Counted from the stretch's first letter, positions 20,761-32,400 are shown. The stretch: 64,000 nt of DNA from Timema cristinae (GCA_039000515.1 JBCFYV010001001.1:5755993-5819992), one strand, 5' to 3'. The notes: a model not told the origin generated them from the letters alone. A program made the numbers and translations.

Positions 20761-22811
20761 AAAAGTAAAATATACAGATACTAGTAAAATTACTCAGTAC
20801 TTTATGATGAGTGATTTATATAGAAACTTTATTAGATAAAGAGTATTCTAACTAGAGAGATTATAGGCCTTGAATTTAATTTAACAACGACCATATTTAA
20901 TCCAAAATGGTTGCATGTGCGAAAAACAAGTATAGAACCTTTTTTGTAGGAAATTTTCTTATATACATATTTGAATATAAACTTTTAGTCATAGGACTAA
21001 TAGATAAGGAGATATTGACTTAAAGCTCATTTTTGACACTTATTATGGGCTGTGAAAAAAATTCTGTACAATAAATTGATGGAGACTTTTGATATACTAT
21101 TCATAACCACTAAAGGGAAATACATAACAAAATTCAGCTAGCTCGGAATCAATCCCTAGCTTCAATTATCTTTTGACTATAGTGACTGTACTAAATACCT
21201 AACCGGCCCCGTTTTATAGTGATCAGCGCTCCTGGCTACCAGCCTCGAGATACTGAGTTCAATTCCTGGTTGGTGCTATAGGTATTTTTCCCAAAAGAGG
21301 AGTCATCCAAACGGTCACAAGAGTCTGGTTGATTAGGTTTAAGTAAGGTTAGGGACCAATCTTACGACGTCACGTTAAAGTTCTCGTCGCTTAACCGTTC
21401 GTGAAGTCTGACAGTTGGTTAAACTTGGAGTTTCGTTTTACACAACTACTCTGATGTGCTCGTTAAGTTACTGACGGGTGTCTTCCATTTGTTCTTAACG
21501 ACAAGCTTCTCGGATTACTAGAGTTGTTACAAAGCCTTTTGTTGGCTTAATTTGAACCAATAGATTGTAAGTTAGCTATTACAACGTCTGTAGATTCATG
21601 GAGTTGTTAAAAAAACAAATTAAAGTAGACTTCCTATGCTTATGTTGTTGTTTAGATGACATTTTATTAACTATCAAGCTTTTTTCTATCAAGAAAGTAT
21701 ATAATCTGTATATTTTAACGCCATTTTTTAAGCTTCAAAATCATTACATATCTAAACAGTAGAATCAAAGCCAATTTCTAAATATATAAACAAATGTATT
21801 TAAGAAAATTAAAACTTTAAATAAATTAAACTAATTAAAAAATCTCAGGGTCTCTTGAAGTAAGGCCTGTATAAATTAAACATGCAATTTAAAATTCAAA
21901 TAAAAAAATCTTAATTAGCCACGGAAATGTAACGGAAAGAAGAAAGTGAAGAAAAAACACGTCCCATATTGGCCATTCAGGTCTACAAATAATAACTAAC
22001 AAGAGATACAATTAGATACATTTGTCATAATAGAACTATTTTTAACAATAAATGACCCCCGCATTCACGAGGTGAAACCAGTGAAAAGCAATATGTCTAT
22101 TAATAGTAAGAAGACTGAAGGTTTAAAAAAAACAAAAACCTGCCAAGGATTACAAACCCGTAGACCCGCGTCATACGGTGACTTCGGGATAAGGTTTACA
22201 ACCTTCAAAATTACCTATCAACAATTTGCCGAAAATAACATTGGAATTTGAGCTATTGAATAAATTAAAAATCCTGAAAAAGGGAAAACAAAGTTCATCT
22301 CGGAGCAAAACTGGCAGTAATTTCTTTAAAAATCAATTTAGTATAAATAAAAATAGGACGTGACTGAAATCGAACCCAGTGAATTGCGTGGTAAATTGTG
22401 GCTTATCAAATACGCTAAATATAACTTGTTGCTTTGAAATTTGTAATTATAATCTAGCAAAACCATGAATATTCACTAGTAAAACAACCTGTTTAAATAC
22501 AGGTGTACAAATTAAAACCGATTGAATCCGTTTAATAATCGACTATTGTTTTCAAAATATAAAAATGTAACCTCACTCAAATAATAATATAATTGCCTTG
22601 AAACAATATGGCGGGATTTTTTAAAGTTAATGTGAACATTAAATATGCTAAACGGAAGGTAAACCTCGCGTTAACTTAACGAACACTTTACGAAGATGCT
22701 AGTGCTAACCGAACATAGTAAAATCAAAAGTAGTGGTCGCTAACGAATAGAATAGCGTGACATTGTATGAATAGGTCTAAGAGTGGCTACTAATTCCACA
22801 TCATTATAGTC
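20761..22811. other. AT-rich spacer with a SINE-E copy
   Basis: About 21200-21420 carries a tRNA-like head (TAGTGATCAGCGCTCCTGG, B box GAGTTCAATTCCTGG) related to 436-530 and 32262-32400. Near 22365 GAAATCGAACCCAGTG looks like a B-box remnant on the minus strand. The rest is unannotated. Confidence 0.45.
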
Positions 22812-23077
22812 ATTATTATTATTATTATTATTATTTAGCACCGCGTCTTACTACCCGTTCGGGCAATACGCTTCAAGTACTAATTACGCTAATGGATTGG
22901 GAATTGGGAAGGGTTGAATTAGAGGAAGTGAACCCACATTTGCGTGGAGGGAGAGTGGAAAACCATTTAGGAAAAAACTCAGTTCACCCGACCGAGATTC
23001 GAGCCTCGATCTCCCCGTCCCTCGGCGGTCGAGCTCAACACGACTAGCGCGTTAGCCAACTACGCTACCGAGGCGGG
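22812..23077 (-). mobile_element. SINE-A, full length, young-looking
   Basis: Minus strand: AAT run, tail, middle TGCGTGGAGGGAGAGTGG, B box complement GATTCGAGCCTCGATC and head ending GCTACCGAGGCGGGT. Short flanking repeat TATAGTC at 22805-22811 and 23080-23086. Very similar to the copy at 25044-25315. Confidence 0.93.
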
Positions 23078-23086
23078 TATATAGTC

Positions 23087-23827
23087 TACTATCATCATCA
23101 CCTCATCCCATCGCGATATGTAAAGAGCCTCCAAGGAAAGAATGTACGATTAGTGCATTCGGACGTCCGGACGCGTCCCCTGGGTAACGGTACGTAAGTC
23201 CCGGCTAATTTTCCCACAAACTGGGCTACGAGGGATGTATCCCAGATACGTAGAGGGAAATAAATCAATACCTAAAAAAAAAACTAGTTGATCGTTGCAG
23301 TATTAGCTGAAAGTTTTCATGTTTAAGGTCATTCAACATTTAGAACGTTAATGTGTCATTTAAAAAATATATATAGTTATAGTTCGTAAATATTGGATTC
23401 AATGATTTCAAATCATTACAGAGTTCCCAAGTTAAAAGGGGTCAGACTTGTTATTTTATGCTTTTCACGTATTAAAATGTGTAAAGTAACTAATGTGTGG
23501 GCTTAAATTTAGTATAACTAGACATTCATATGAGGTGTACATAGTGAAATATTTATAGTATGTTAAAGCGAAATAATTTTTAATGCATTTAAGCAGTTTA
23601 AACGTGGTAAAATTATATCATTTTTAATTATATATAAATCTGCTCTTTTTGTACAATAAGTTTAATAGTTTGATTTTATTTCATTTATTAGTACACAGAA
23701 TCGTTAATTATATATAATCGATTATTTTTTTACCAACCTTTACTCGTCAATTTTAATAATGTGTTCGAATATATCATTTCAAATATAGATTTGAAATACA
23801 TATCTATAAATGTCTTGTTTTGACTGT
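23087..23827. other. Unannotated AT-rich spacer
   Basis: No supported gene or repeat. The frame at 23730-23936 runs into the next block and is an artefact. Confidence 0.4.
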
Positions 23828-24570
23828 ACCGATAGTAAGGCGGATATTCACTCGTGTTCGCTCGGTTCGATCTATTCGTGTGCGGTGTTATTCGGCTAAT
23901 GAATACCTGTGGATTCACACATTCGCCGAAAAACAAGCGCAGAACAGAAACGTGGTCACGTGACGCGCTCTAAGCCAATCACAAGATTTCCGCTCGATCG
24001 CCACGAGCTATTCTGCTGAAGTTCGACTATTCTCTGCTTTGTCCGCTCTGCTCGAGCTGTTAGGTACAGGAGAACCAATCAGAACCAACCATCTCGAATC
24101 AGAGCGCATGCGCATTTGACAACGCACGCGCTCTACAGCCAGAAGCTTGCAGACATCTTCGTTGGTTGTTGTGAGGAGATTTGAAATAAATCGTTAATGT
24201 AAAACGTGTTACCGATATATTGGATTGTGTTAGACACAGCGTTATAATTTGTAAACAACCATCGGAAGAATGATCCAAAACATATGTTTATCCATTATAA
24301 AACAATCTATGTTGATAATCAGCTGTTTTAAAGCGTCGCAATGCATCATGGGTCAACTTAAAGTGTGTGAATTACTGCGCAGATTCTGCTTTCTGTTTTT
24401 CGGTGAGCGTGTGAATCAAGCTTACCTGTTCGCAAGTATACGCCGCGCCGAACGCTTTCGAACGACTGTCGGTTTTTTGGGAATGCTCAAAGGAAATCAG
24501 GCGTTCCCCTGTGTTCAGTGTGTACGCGTCCTCGTACCAGTTCGGACCGTTCGGAGGGTTTGCTGAGAAT
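23828..24570. other. GC-richer block with promoter-like motifs and inverted repeats
   Basis: Stands out from its AT-rich surroundings. GCCAATCAC (about 23974) and ACCAATCAG (about 24073) resemble CCAAT boxes, and GCGCATGCGC near 24103 matches an NRF1-type palindrome. TTTTTCGG followed by GTGTGAATC occurs inverted at about 23898-23935 and direct at about 24395-24420. It could be a promoter of a gene outside the window, or a transposon with TTCGG-rich ends. The 98-residue frame at 24270-24566 has no recognised domain and is not called. Confidence 0.4.
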
Positions 24571-25033
24571 CATGGAGTCGGTTGCTGAGCAATATTTGTA
24601 TATGAAGTAAGCCCGGTGCTATGGAACTCTCAACATGGACTTCATTATAGTTAAGTAAATAAACACGATGCGTGGGTTTATGTCAAATGTCCTTAAATAA
24701 TTGATTAGAAGCTTTTTATTAATTACATTTCGCCCCCCCCATTTCCCTTTTTGCGCAGTTCCCTGGTGAAGATAGGGGAAGGGTGAAGTTGGAAGTGTGA
24801 GGGATGACATCACCGCTGTGTCCAAGACCAGGCATAGATAGGTTGAACCCTGACCTAACGTTTTCTACAGGGGAGAAATTTAGAGTAGTAACCTTTTAAG
24901 CAAATGAATCCAAGTTATATGAACATTTTATTTTACCCCAAAGCTTTAGATTTATCGATTGCGCCATTTTACACCATTACATGACTTTTCCGAGGTATAT
25001 ATATTATGTACATACAAACCCAATTAATATACT
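24571..25033. other. Unannotated spacer
   Basis: Nothing recognised apart from a C run near 24734. Confidence 0.4.
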
Positions 25034-25036
25034 CTT

Positions 25037-25043
<7 letters not shown>

Positions 25044-25067
<24 letters not shown>

Positions 25068-25315
25068 TATTTAGCATCGCGTCTTACTACCTGTTCGGGT
25101 TATACGCTTAGGTACTAAATACGCTAATGGATTAGGAATTGGGAAGGTTGGATTGGAGGAAGTGAACCCGCATTTGCGTGGAGGGAGAGTGGAAAACCAT
25201 TTAGGAAAAACCACCCCCAGTTCACCCGACCGAGATTCGAACCTCGATATCCCCGTCCTCAGCAGTCGAGCTTAACACGACAAGCGCGTTAGCCAACTAC
25301 GCCACCGAGGCGGGT
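25044..25315 (-). mobile_element. SINE-A, full length, 9-bp target duplication
   Basis: AAT run, tail, middle, B-box complement GATTCGAACCTCGATA and head ending GCCACCGAGGCGGGT. TTATAGTAA occurs at 25035-25043 and 25319-25327. Box A (GGCGTAGTTGGCTAACGCG on the minus strand) is well preserved. Confidence 0.95.
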
Positions 25316-25317
25316 CT

Positions 25318-25398
25318 TTTATAGTAAAATATTGTCAATGTTGACCACGAAAAATGATTGTATTTTCTAAAGGTTCCCTCTACCAAAAATTCCTAAAG
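25318..25398 (+). repeat. M3 MITE right-half fragment
   Basis: TAGTAAAATATTGTCAATGT, then ATTTTCTAAAGGTTCC and a CAAAAATT motif, as in the right half of the M3 element at 33065-33283. Confidence 0.5.
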
Positions 25399-25714
25399 TA
25401 CTACCGATGCCACGTTAATGACGTCACGTTTTCTCCGAGACGCCCGATGGTGAGCCGACTCGCCGACATGTTGTTTTTACGTGCTTGTTAAACATCAAAA
25501 GGATACGTAGATTTAATGGTGTGATATTTTAGCTTTACTTTGTTTAAATATGCCCTGTAGTACTTCAAACTGTTTGTAGAAACATGCCACAGGCTATAAA
25601 ACGTAAATAGCCATTTATCCACTGCATCACCCTCCCTCAATGGTTTATGGGACATTGTGGAGTGTTACATACAATACATACATTAATACAATGTTTAAGT
25701 GTAAATTCGCAGTC
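25399..25714. other. Unannotated spacer
   Basis: No supported feature. Confidence 0.4.
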
Positions 25715-25920
25715 ACCCATATCAGTGGATAGGTGGAGTAAATGGCAGGTGCGTCTAATCTCATTTGCAGGTAAGGGGGAGATCAGAATTTGAATTCTGG
25801 CTGATTATACCGAAGATCCCCCCCCCCTAAATATTTTCCCACTATCCCTCCACGCAAATGCAACTACCTTTCCTCAAAATATTACCTCACTCATCCCTAC
25901 CAATTATCATAATTAAAATG
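25715..25920 (+). mobile_element. SINE-A, degenerate
   Basis: AGGTGCGTCTAATCTC, B box GAATTTGAATTCTGG, a C run, then CCCTCCACGCAAATGC and TCATCCCTACCAATTATC. The final tail is lost. Confidence 0.65.
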
Positions 25921-25928
25921 TGTTCATT

Positions 25929-26130
25929 TCACATTTTAAGTCAGTCGGTAGCGTGTCTCCCTCTAAGCTAAGGGTCCCGGGTTTTGTTCCCAATACGGCC
26001 GAAAAAAGGTACTATTGGTGAGATGTAGGTTTCCCACGCTCGCCGTGGGGGATTATTAATGGTTAGGGGACTGGGTGTTGTGGCTGTACTCGAGATACTC
26101 ATCATTGTATGCCCTGAGATATAATTTTAC
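25929..26130 (+). mobile_element. SINE-C
   Basis: Head TCAGTCGGTAGCGTGTCTCC, AAGCTAAGGGTCCCGGG, then the middle GGTGAGATGTAGGTTTCCC and GGGGACTGGGTGTTGTG. The head resembles a tRNA but the acceptor stem does not close. Other copies are at 33373, 34440, 38611, 42008 and 45931. Confidence 0.8.
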
Positions 26131-26800
26131 AAATGTGATGAAGAATTTAACTTTATTTTCAACTCTACTGACCTAAAACAAAGAGGAAATAAGTCCAAAA
26201 TTATTTAAACAAAAGTTTGAAAGGTTTGAAATTGTATTCCTTTTCGTAATTCTCTCAAATATGCTGCAGTCAATGGAGGATAATGCTTATTACAACACAA
26301 AATGTGGTTGCTGTCTCTGTCGAAATCCTCTCGGTTGCTAAACAATGTTTTAGAAAGTCTGAAGGTATGAATGAACAATTATTTAGTTTCTTTAACGAAA
26401 TTGCAAAAAACATGGTATTTGGAGAATAGAACCGAAATTATAAGATATACTTAAGAGTAAAGTCAAACAAATAAATGGTGAGTTATGCAAATATCAGAGG
26501 ATTAAACATGCAGAACATTGTCTTGAAACGGAAATTGTCAATGCTACCTTTCACAACGTTGTAATGGAACGTTTTGAAAGTTTAACTTTATTTGATTTCA
26601 TCCAGGATTACAAACAGAAACTGCTGAGAAACTAAACGAATCTGCAGAATCTCCATAAGTTAGTATCGTCTTTCTTCGCTGTTCAACTATCAACTATCAA
26701 CTATCATCCAAGGCAAGCTAGAGACCGCAAGTAACTCAAATGTCTTCAATAAGAGAAACACCGTAGCTAAATTGTTCTTATTTTTTTAAATTTATTTGAG
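26131..26800. other. Spacer, possibly with hAT transposase remnants
   Basis: Near 26525-26610 one frame reads ETEIVNATFHNVVMERFESL, which resembles the helical stretch before the hAT C-terminal domain. It lies upstream of the clear hAT relic at 27341. The link is tentative. Confidence 0.35.
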
Positions 26801-26980
26801 GTAGTTAACGTGCACTTTTTGAACCGACTGAGGATTTCTATGAGCGAGAACGAAAGAACCTACCAATTTTGCTGGGAAAGGTATTTTCATATACCTTCTA
26901 AGGTTATTCTACATGTCACAATCAACATGGAACCAACGGCTTTACTTTCCCTTGGAAGAAAGTTTTGATACGGATTTTAT
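26801..26980 (-). mobile_element. SINE-D, 3' half
   Basis: Tail complement GTTAACGTGCACTTTTTGAA at the left, through ACTTTCCCTTGGAAGAAAGT at the right, matching SINE-D at 7057-7347. The head is missing. Confidence 0.7.
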
Positions 26981-27062
26981 TCGTTCAAATTAAATTGTAT
27001 TCTAAGTGACTACCTGCCGTATTTCTGCTTACCCGGATATTGATACTTAACTTTAATTACCT

Positions 27063-27306
27063 TCTTCAGTGGTCACGTGGTCTGAGGGGTCACCCTTGCA
27101 ATAGATTATACTGCCGTTGTCAAGGAGACCAGGGTTCGAATCATGATTGGGTGTACTGAGGGTGGTTTTCCCCAAATGGTTTTCCATTCACCCTTTACGC
27201 AAATGTGGGTACATTTTCTCTAAATTCAACCTTACTGATCCCTAACTTAATAGCGTGATTAGTAAATATGCGTATAACATGAACAAGTCGTAAGACATGG
27301 TGCTAA
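27063..27306 (+). mobile_element. SINE-A, full length, diverged
   Basis: Head CTTCAGTGGTCACGTGGTCT, B box GGGTTCGAATCATG, middle TTTACGCAAATGTGGGTACA, tail ACATGAACAAGTCGTAAGAC. It may split a hAT relic (26.5 and 27.34 kb). Confidence 0.85.
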
Positions 27307-27340
27307 GAATAAACTTCTAATTTTGTAAAACTCGTCAGTA

Positions 27341-27532
27341 AGTGTGAAAACATCGGAACGGCCATTCTCAAAATTAATAAAGAACTATTTGTGAGGTACA
27401 GTAACAAAAGACAGGTTGTCGGGAATTGCTATTTTCTCAATTAAAAACGAGCGAACCCGTGAATTAAATAACAAGGATATTGTAAAAAAAAATATTGCAG
27501 AAATTCAATCCAGAAAAGTTAAAAAAATCTAA
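27341..27532 (+). pseudogene. hAT transposase C-terminal domain relic
   Basis: One frame gives SVKTSERPFSKLIKNYL, a stop, then TKDRLSGIAIFSIKNERTRE and a final IAEIQSRKVKK before the stop codon. This is the typical end of a ZMYM1-type hAT transposase (A-SERSFSKLK, then RL-GLAILSIE). One in-frame stop shows it is dead. It differs clearly from the hAT relic at 7.6-9.3 kb, so it is a separate family. Confidence 0.85.
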
Positions 27533-27717
27533 AGTAGAAACTTTTAAAAAAGTTAAGAAATATAGTTTCTAATAATATTATAGAAGGTAAAAATATTTAA
27601 TGTTTATTTTTGTCTTTAAATTATGACTTTTGACTTCTTCTCTTATTACACTATTAGGTGGTTTGGTTACATATTAAAACAAAAGGTTTTATAATTGGTA
27701 GCATTTTTCTAACAATA

Positions 27718-27937
27718 TTATTATTATTATTAGCACCGCGTCTTACTACCCGTTCGGGTTATACGCACTTACGCTAATGTGTAATGGTAGGGTGATTGTG
27801 AAATGAAATGAAGGACCTACAGTTTAACGTGGAATCCGAACCACGGTGGAGGCCTGGCATTCCCTACATTCACAAGATGTCTTGTCAGAGGTGAAGGAAG
27901 GGTTTGGTAATCAGATAAATCTTTGCCGGGACCGAGG
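27718..27937 (-). mobile_element. SINE-B, 5'-truncated, 11-bp target duplication
   Basis: Minus-strand tail and middle, ending within the head at GGGACCGAGG. TTCTAACAATA flanks it at 27707-27717 and 27938-27948. Confidence 0.94.
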
Positions 27938-27948
27938 TTCTAACAATA

Positions 27949-28121
27949 GATGTGCTGTGATTGAACCAAATACTAAACAAGTATTTTGGAATTACGAGTT
28001 TGGAATATTAAATTTTAGAGGTCGTAGTTTATAAAAATAAATACAAATATAAAATTATCAATCAATCTTTTTTTTTTACCAAGGCATATTTAACAAAGCT
28101 AAGAGATATTTAAAGATACAG

Positions 28122-28153
<32 letters not shown>

Positions 28154-28419
28154 ACATTATTTTATATATTTATGAAAAACATAAAAATTACACATATAAA
28201 AGTTCTCATGTGTTCTTAATTAATTTTTAAGCTACATTGTCACATAAACTTATAATTAAGTTTTTTGTAAGTTCACTTTTGGTAAAAATTATTTCAATTA
28301 AGGAAACATTAACAAACGTTCACCAGGGCCCCCGTTGTCGATATTACGCCACTGTATTTTAAGCCTACAATCGTTGGTTTTTTGGTATATACACATTTCA
28401 ACATCCTTTAATGTCTCTC
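27949..28419. other. AT-rich spacer with (AT)n
   Basis: (AT)n microsatellite at about 28123-28151. The frame at 27846-28034 begins in the SINE-B and is not a gene. Confidence 0.5.
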
Positions 28420-29530
28420 AACCCCTCGGTGAGTTTTCACAAGATTCCCCAGAGAAATGTTTGGAACTAGATACCTAACACTAAAATCAAGGGGCAAAAT
28501 AGATTTTTTTTAAACGAGTTTATCAAAATCCACTCACACGATTCTAATTATATTTTGTATCCATGCATCGTTACAAACAAAATGACGACTCTCATTTTCA
28601 CATGAAAATTAATCTGAGGATTATTAAATTTTGGTCATATCCGCAACTATTTGAGATAAGAAATAACTTATTGTAAAGTTCTAGTACTATTAAAAATATA
28701 CAGCTTTTATTTGAAATATATGTTTAAAAAAAATATTTTCTGAGTTATAAGCAAATATATACATACTAGCTATTACCCGTCGCGGCTTCGCCCGCAATAA
28801 ATGATAAAATCTTTTAATTTTAACTAAACTGTTTTGGTCATAAATCAAACTTTATTTTTTTCAAATATTTGTGCGTTTTTCTTAGTTCTAGCTATAAATA
28901 ATTTTGCTATATTTTAATTTTCACTTTTAAATATTTCGTAATTAAATAAATATATATTATTTAAGTTACCCAATTATAATCTTATTTTTATTTTTGACAT
29001 TCATAATTATTAAGATAAATAAATGATTTTTTAACTATATAGTTAAAATCACATAATATTTATTATTTATTAGTATGAAACAACGTCACACTAATTATTA
29101 TTTACTTTTATTACAAAATATTAAATCACAAATTCTTAAATAACATCATTTCAATCACATTATAATCATATATTTATTATTATTTAAAATCAAAGGTTGG
29201 GAATAGTCATATATGTTATTCAAGGACATACTCTACCAACGTACAAAGTTTCATTCGAATCCGTTCAGCAGTTTTGGCGTGATTGAGCAACAAACATCCA
29301 AACACACAAACTTTCGCATTTATAATATTAGTAAGATAGAGTTTATTGAAAAATGAAATTGGTTGTTATACTCTTTGGTGGACAGAGAGAGAAAGATGTT
29401 CCTCTTTTATCAATGTTCTGTGACAGTATTTATTATTTCATTTATGCTTTTTGGTGGAATGTTTTGCAATAATGTATATTATTTCGTTTCAAGTATTCTA
29501 CGAATTTTAGTTCGACATAAAATCATACAC
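28420..29530 (+). mobile_element. G/H element interrupted by an RTE-like LINE end
   Basis: 28420-28766 matches the inner G part of the family (GGAACTAGATACC, then TTACAAACAAAATG and GAGATAAGAAATAACTTATT). 29345-29530 matches the H part (CTTTTTGGTGGA, CAATGTATATTATTTCGT). Between them lies the LINE end. The full order G then H is seen at 54125-54760, and reversed at 44740-45500. Confidence 0.65.
28768..29338 (+). mobile_element. RTE-like LINE 3' end
   Basis: Begins ACTAGCTATTACCCGTCGCG and GGCTTCGCCCGC, and ends with AGTTTCATTCGAATCCGTTC, then ACACACAAACTTTCGC and TATAATATTAGTAAGAT. Both blocks are widespread at 3' regions of arthropod RTE-type LINEs and their derivatives. The middle is AT-rich without coding capacity. 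Confidence 0.75.
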
Positions 29531-30364
29531 AAATCATGGTTTTCATAGTGATGTTAACAAATAATATTGTACAGATGAACCACTGCGTACAAAGCAGAAA
29601 AGATGGAAATTATCTAATAAACTCGGGTTTTTGTTGGAAGATACTCTTTTTGCTGACATCTTTGACCCCTAAACATTTAAATTTGGTGATCAATATTCAA
29701 AATAGTCCCAGCAGTTGTTTTTTTTTTGTTTTTTTCAGAAAAGAGCTTAGCAAGATATTAAAATTGTATATAGATGCGTGCAACGCTGACGTGTAGTAAG
29801 ATGCAGTGGGTAAAAAATGAACTAAAACAGTTGCGGCAGCGAACAAATCACTCAAGTTTGAAACATCCCGACCATAAAAAGCGCGGTTCTTCCAAGCACG
29901 TCATAGCATACACCAAACTAATTCATTTCGTGACCTTGTATTATTTCTCAAAGTTGAGGGTGGCTTTGTTAGACGTGCAATTATTGCTCAATGCCATTTA
30001 CAAAGAAAAGGAGGCGGGGGAGAGGGGTAGGAAGAAGAACTCTTAAAGAAAGAATCGTCTGAGCAATAAAAAAAACACGGAAAAGAAAAGGAGATTGATA
30101 AACTTCTTAGATCTAAAGCTTAAGAACTACAACCAAAGTATTAAAACTCGAAGACGTTAAAAGTTGTTCAACTTAGTTATAAAGAACTCACTGGTTTTTT
30201 ATTCTCTCGTTTGAAATCGTAATTTTTCGGAGAACTTCCTCGAAATACTTTTTTCTTAAAATTGCCCTTTTTATCTAATCGATTTTTCACTAACTTATAA
30301 ATTATTAGTTAAATCAATGAGTAGATATCATAGTGAAAATTATTTATTTGCTTTTAATCTGGTA
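29531..30364. other. Unannotated spacer
   Basis: Three overlapping short frames (29363-30046) show no domain, and the first lies in repeat H. No gene supported. Confidence 0.4.
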
Positions 30365-30598
30365 GATCGGTGGGCACACAGACCTAATGTCAGTCTCAAC
30401 TAGTGTGGTTTGACAGTTATGGTGAGGTTGGGGATGAAATACCGGTCAAGTGTATTAAGAGTAGTTAATAGTGTTACACCCTCTCTTCCCGCAAATGCGG
30501 GTATAATTCCCCTATATTTAACCTTCCTCGTTAATTGACACATTATTTTTATTAGTATATAAGCGTAGACCAGAACCGGTAGTTAGACGCGATGCTAA
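30365..30598 (+). mobile_element. SINE-A, diverged
   Basis: GATCGGTGGGCACACAGACC, GGTGAGGTTGGGGATGAAAT, CCCGCAAATGCGGGTATAAT and a tail AGAACCGGTAGTTAGACGCG. Old copy with a poor B box. Confidence 0.7.
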
Positions 30599-30649
30599 AC
30601 AATTTTTATGAATATGAGTTCGATATTTCACCGAAAGAAAGCACTAGTA

Positions 30650-31003
30650 CAGTCGTGGGAAACTACGGCCCACGGGCCTCATGTGGCCCACAACGTCGAT
30701 TTGTGTGGCCCGCAGGATTTTGGATAGTTGCTTACATCCCATTAACGATAACAGTATGAGTAGTTATTAAACAACTTATAAGTAGGCTAAGAAGCAACAC
30801 GAGTCATGACATATTTAAATTTATTTGCTATGAAATATTAGATTTTATTTGCTTTGTGTACCAAAGTTATATGACTAATAATTGTATTTTTGTGTGAACA
30901 AAGTCATCATTAATAAATTTAGAATGTTGTCACATGCGATCCGCTAGAGACCTTACAGAGGCCGATGTGGCCCTCAGGAGAAAAGTTTGCCCGAGAACAC
31001 CTG
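30650..31003. mobile_element. hAT-type MITE (Charlie-like ends)
   Basis: Left end CAGTCGTGGGAAACTACGGC with CCACGGGCC; right end on the minus strand CAGGTGTTCTCGGGCAAACT with GAGGGCCACAT. The G-AAACT(A)CGGCCC style is well known for hAT MITEs. About 354 bp, no ORF. An 8-bp target duplication is not visible. Confidence 0.8.
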
Positions 31004-31283
31004 TTATTTGGGAGAAGAGAGAAAGAAAAAGGGAGCAGCTAAGTGACCGTCAAGAAAACATTTAGTAGGGTAAGAAAACACTAGTGATCCTGGAGAAGTG
31101 ATATTCATTATTCTTTAAAAAAATAAGAGACGGATCGAACTAACTTTTCTCGATTCTGAATCATATATTTATATACGAATACCGAACCCGAATATTAAAA
31201 ACAATTACAATTATTATAAGTTAACTTTCCCAAATCGGTATGATTTATTTCTCTAATTCAATTAGTTTTACATTAGGTCATAA
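31004..31283. other. Unannotated spacer
   Basis: Nothing recognised. Confidence 0.4.
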
Positions 31284-31459
31284 ATTAATTATCCGAGGTT
31301 AGGTTGTTGTTTTTTCCATTAATTATCCGAGGTTAGGTTGTTGTTTTTTCCATTAATTATCCGAGGTTAGGTTGTTGTTTTTTCCATTAATTATCCGAGG
31401 TTAGGTTGTTGTTTTTTCCATTAATTATCCGAGGTTAGGTTGTTGTTTTTTCCATTAAT
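31284..31459. repeat. 34-bp tandem array, 5 units
   Basis: Five essentially identical units of ATTAATTATCCGAGGTTAGG plus TTGTTGTTTTTTCC. High identity suggests recent expansion. Confidence 0.96.
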
Positions 31460-31533
31460 TCTGTTATGCTAAGTTACGTGCGATACCATAATAGTTCGAA
31501 ACAAATGAAAAACATGATTATATTATAACATCT

Positions 31534-31750
31534 GCTACGGTGGCTGAATGGTATAAGGTGTCACTCTCGCTCAATATACTCATTTGTCGTGACTGGAAGA
31601 TCGGGGTCCGAATTCCGGGTGGTTTTATACTCTCCCTTAGCACAAATACGGATGCACTTCCTCTAATTTCAACCTTCCTCATCCCGAGCACATTAGAGTA
31701 ATTAGTGCATGTGTGTATAGCCTAAACAGGTAGTAATATGCGGTGCTAAA
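31534..31750 (+). mobile_element. SINE-A with shortened middle
   Basis: Head GCTACGGTGGCTGAATGG, B-box region GGGTCCGAATTCCGGG, AGCACAAATACGGATGCACT and a tail with CCTAAACAGGTAGTAATATG followed by AAAT units. Confidence 0.8.
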
Positions 31751-31796
31751 TAAATAAATATATGCATATGATAAGGGAATCAATTATTCAATGAAA

Positions 31797-32075
31797 GTGA
31801 CCTGGCGGTCTAGGTGTAAGGTGTCGGACTTCTGTGCTGGGTTCAAGCCTCGGTCCCGGCACAGATTGATCTGATTGCCAACCCCTTCTTTCACCTCTGA
31901 TAATACGTGTATTAATCACAACTTGTGACTGTGTGGAATGCCAGGCCTCCACCGTGGTTCGGATCCCACGCTAAACTGTAGGTCCTCCATTTCATCACAC
32001 AAACACCCTACCATTACACAACAGCGTAAGTGCGTACAACCCGAACGGTTAGTAATACGCGGTGCTAATAATTAC
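31797..32075 (+). mobile_element. SINE-B, full length, with 13-bp insert
   Basis: Head GTGACCTGGCGGTCTAGG, B box GGTTCAAGCCTCGG, the extra ACGTGTATTAATCACAACTT block, and tail CCGAACGGTTAGTAATACGC. The frame at 31938-32399 starts in this SINE and is not a gene. Confidence 0.92.
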
Positions 32076-32261
32076 TTAAGGTATATTCTAAAAAGTTACC
32101 TTATTCATTTATCCATTGATCCAAACGTGGATTTTCATTTTCTGAATAAAACAATCCACTATTTCTTTGCGGTAAGCCTACTAAGTGTGTCTCATTCGAG
32201 CTACGCAACTTTAGCCGTAGTTTGTAACGAGAGTAATATTAAAATGAACACTTTAGTTTGT

Positions 32262-32400
32262 ATATGTAGTAGTAAAAGCCCCTGGCTACAGATCCAGAGG
32301 TCCTGGGTTATATCCTCGCTGCTTCCAGATTTTCTGTGTAGCCATGGTTCCGGAATGGGATCTACTCAGCCTCGTGAGAACAATTTAGGAGCTACTTGAA
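32262..32400 (+). mobile_element. SINE-E copy
   Basis: AGTAAAAGCCCCTGGCTACA, GAGGTCCTGGGTTATATCC (decayed B box) and GAACAATTTAGGAGCTAC. Related to heads near 436 and 21200 and a reversed fragment at 44013-44058. Confidence 0.45.

Noticed and set aside
24270..24566. 98-residue open frame in the GC-richer block
   Set aside because: No recognisable domain; the longer frame is expected where stop codons are rarer because of base composition.
31284..31459. Telomere-like TTAGG motif in the 34-bp array
   Set aside because: TTAGG occurs once per 34-bp unit, not as a TTAGG tandem run.
31938..32399. 153-codon plus-strand frame, one of the longest in the window
   Set aside because: Starts inside SINE-B, runs through spacer and ends in a SINE-E copy; no domain.
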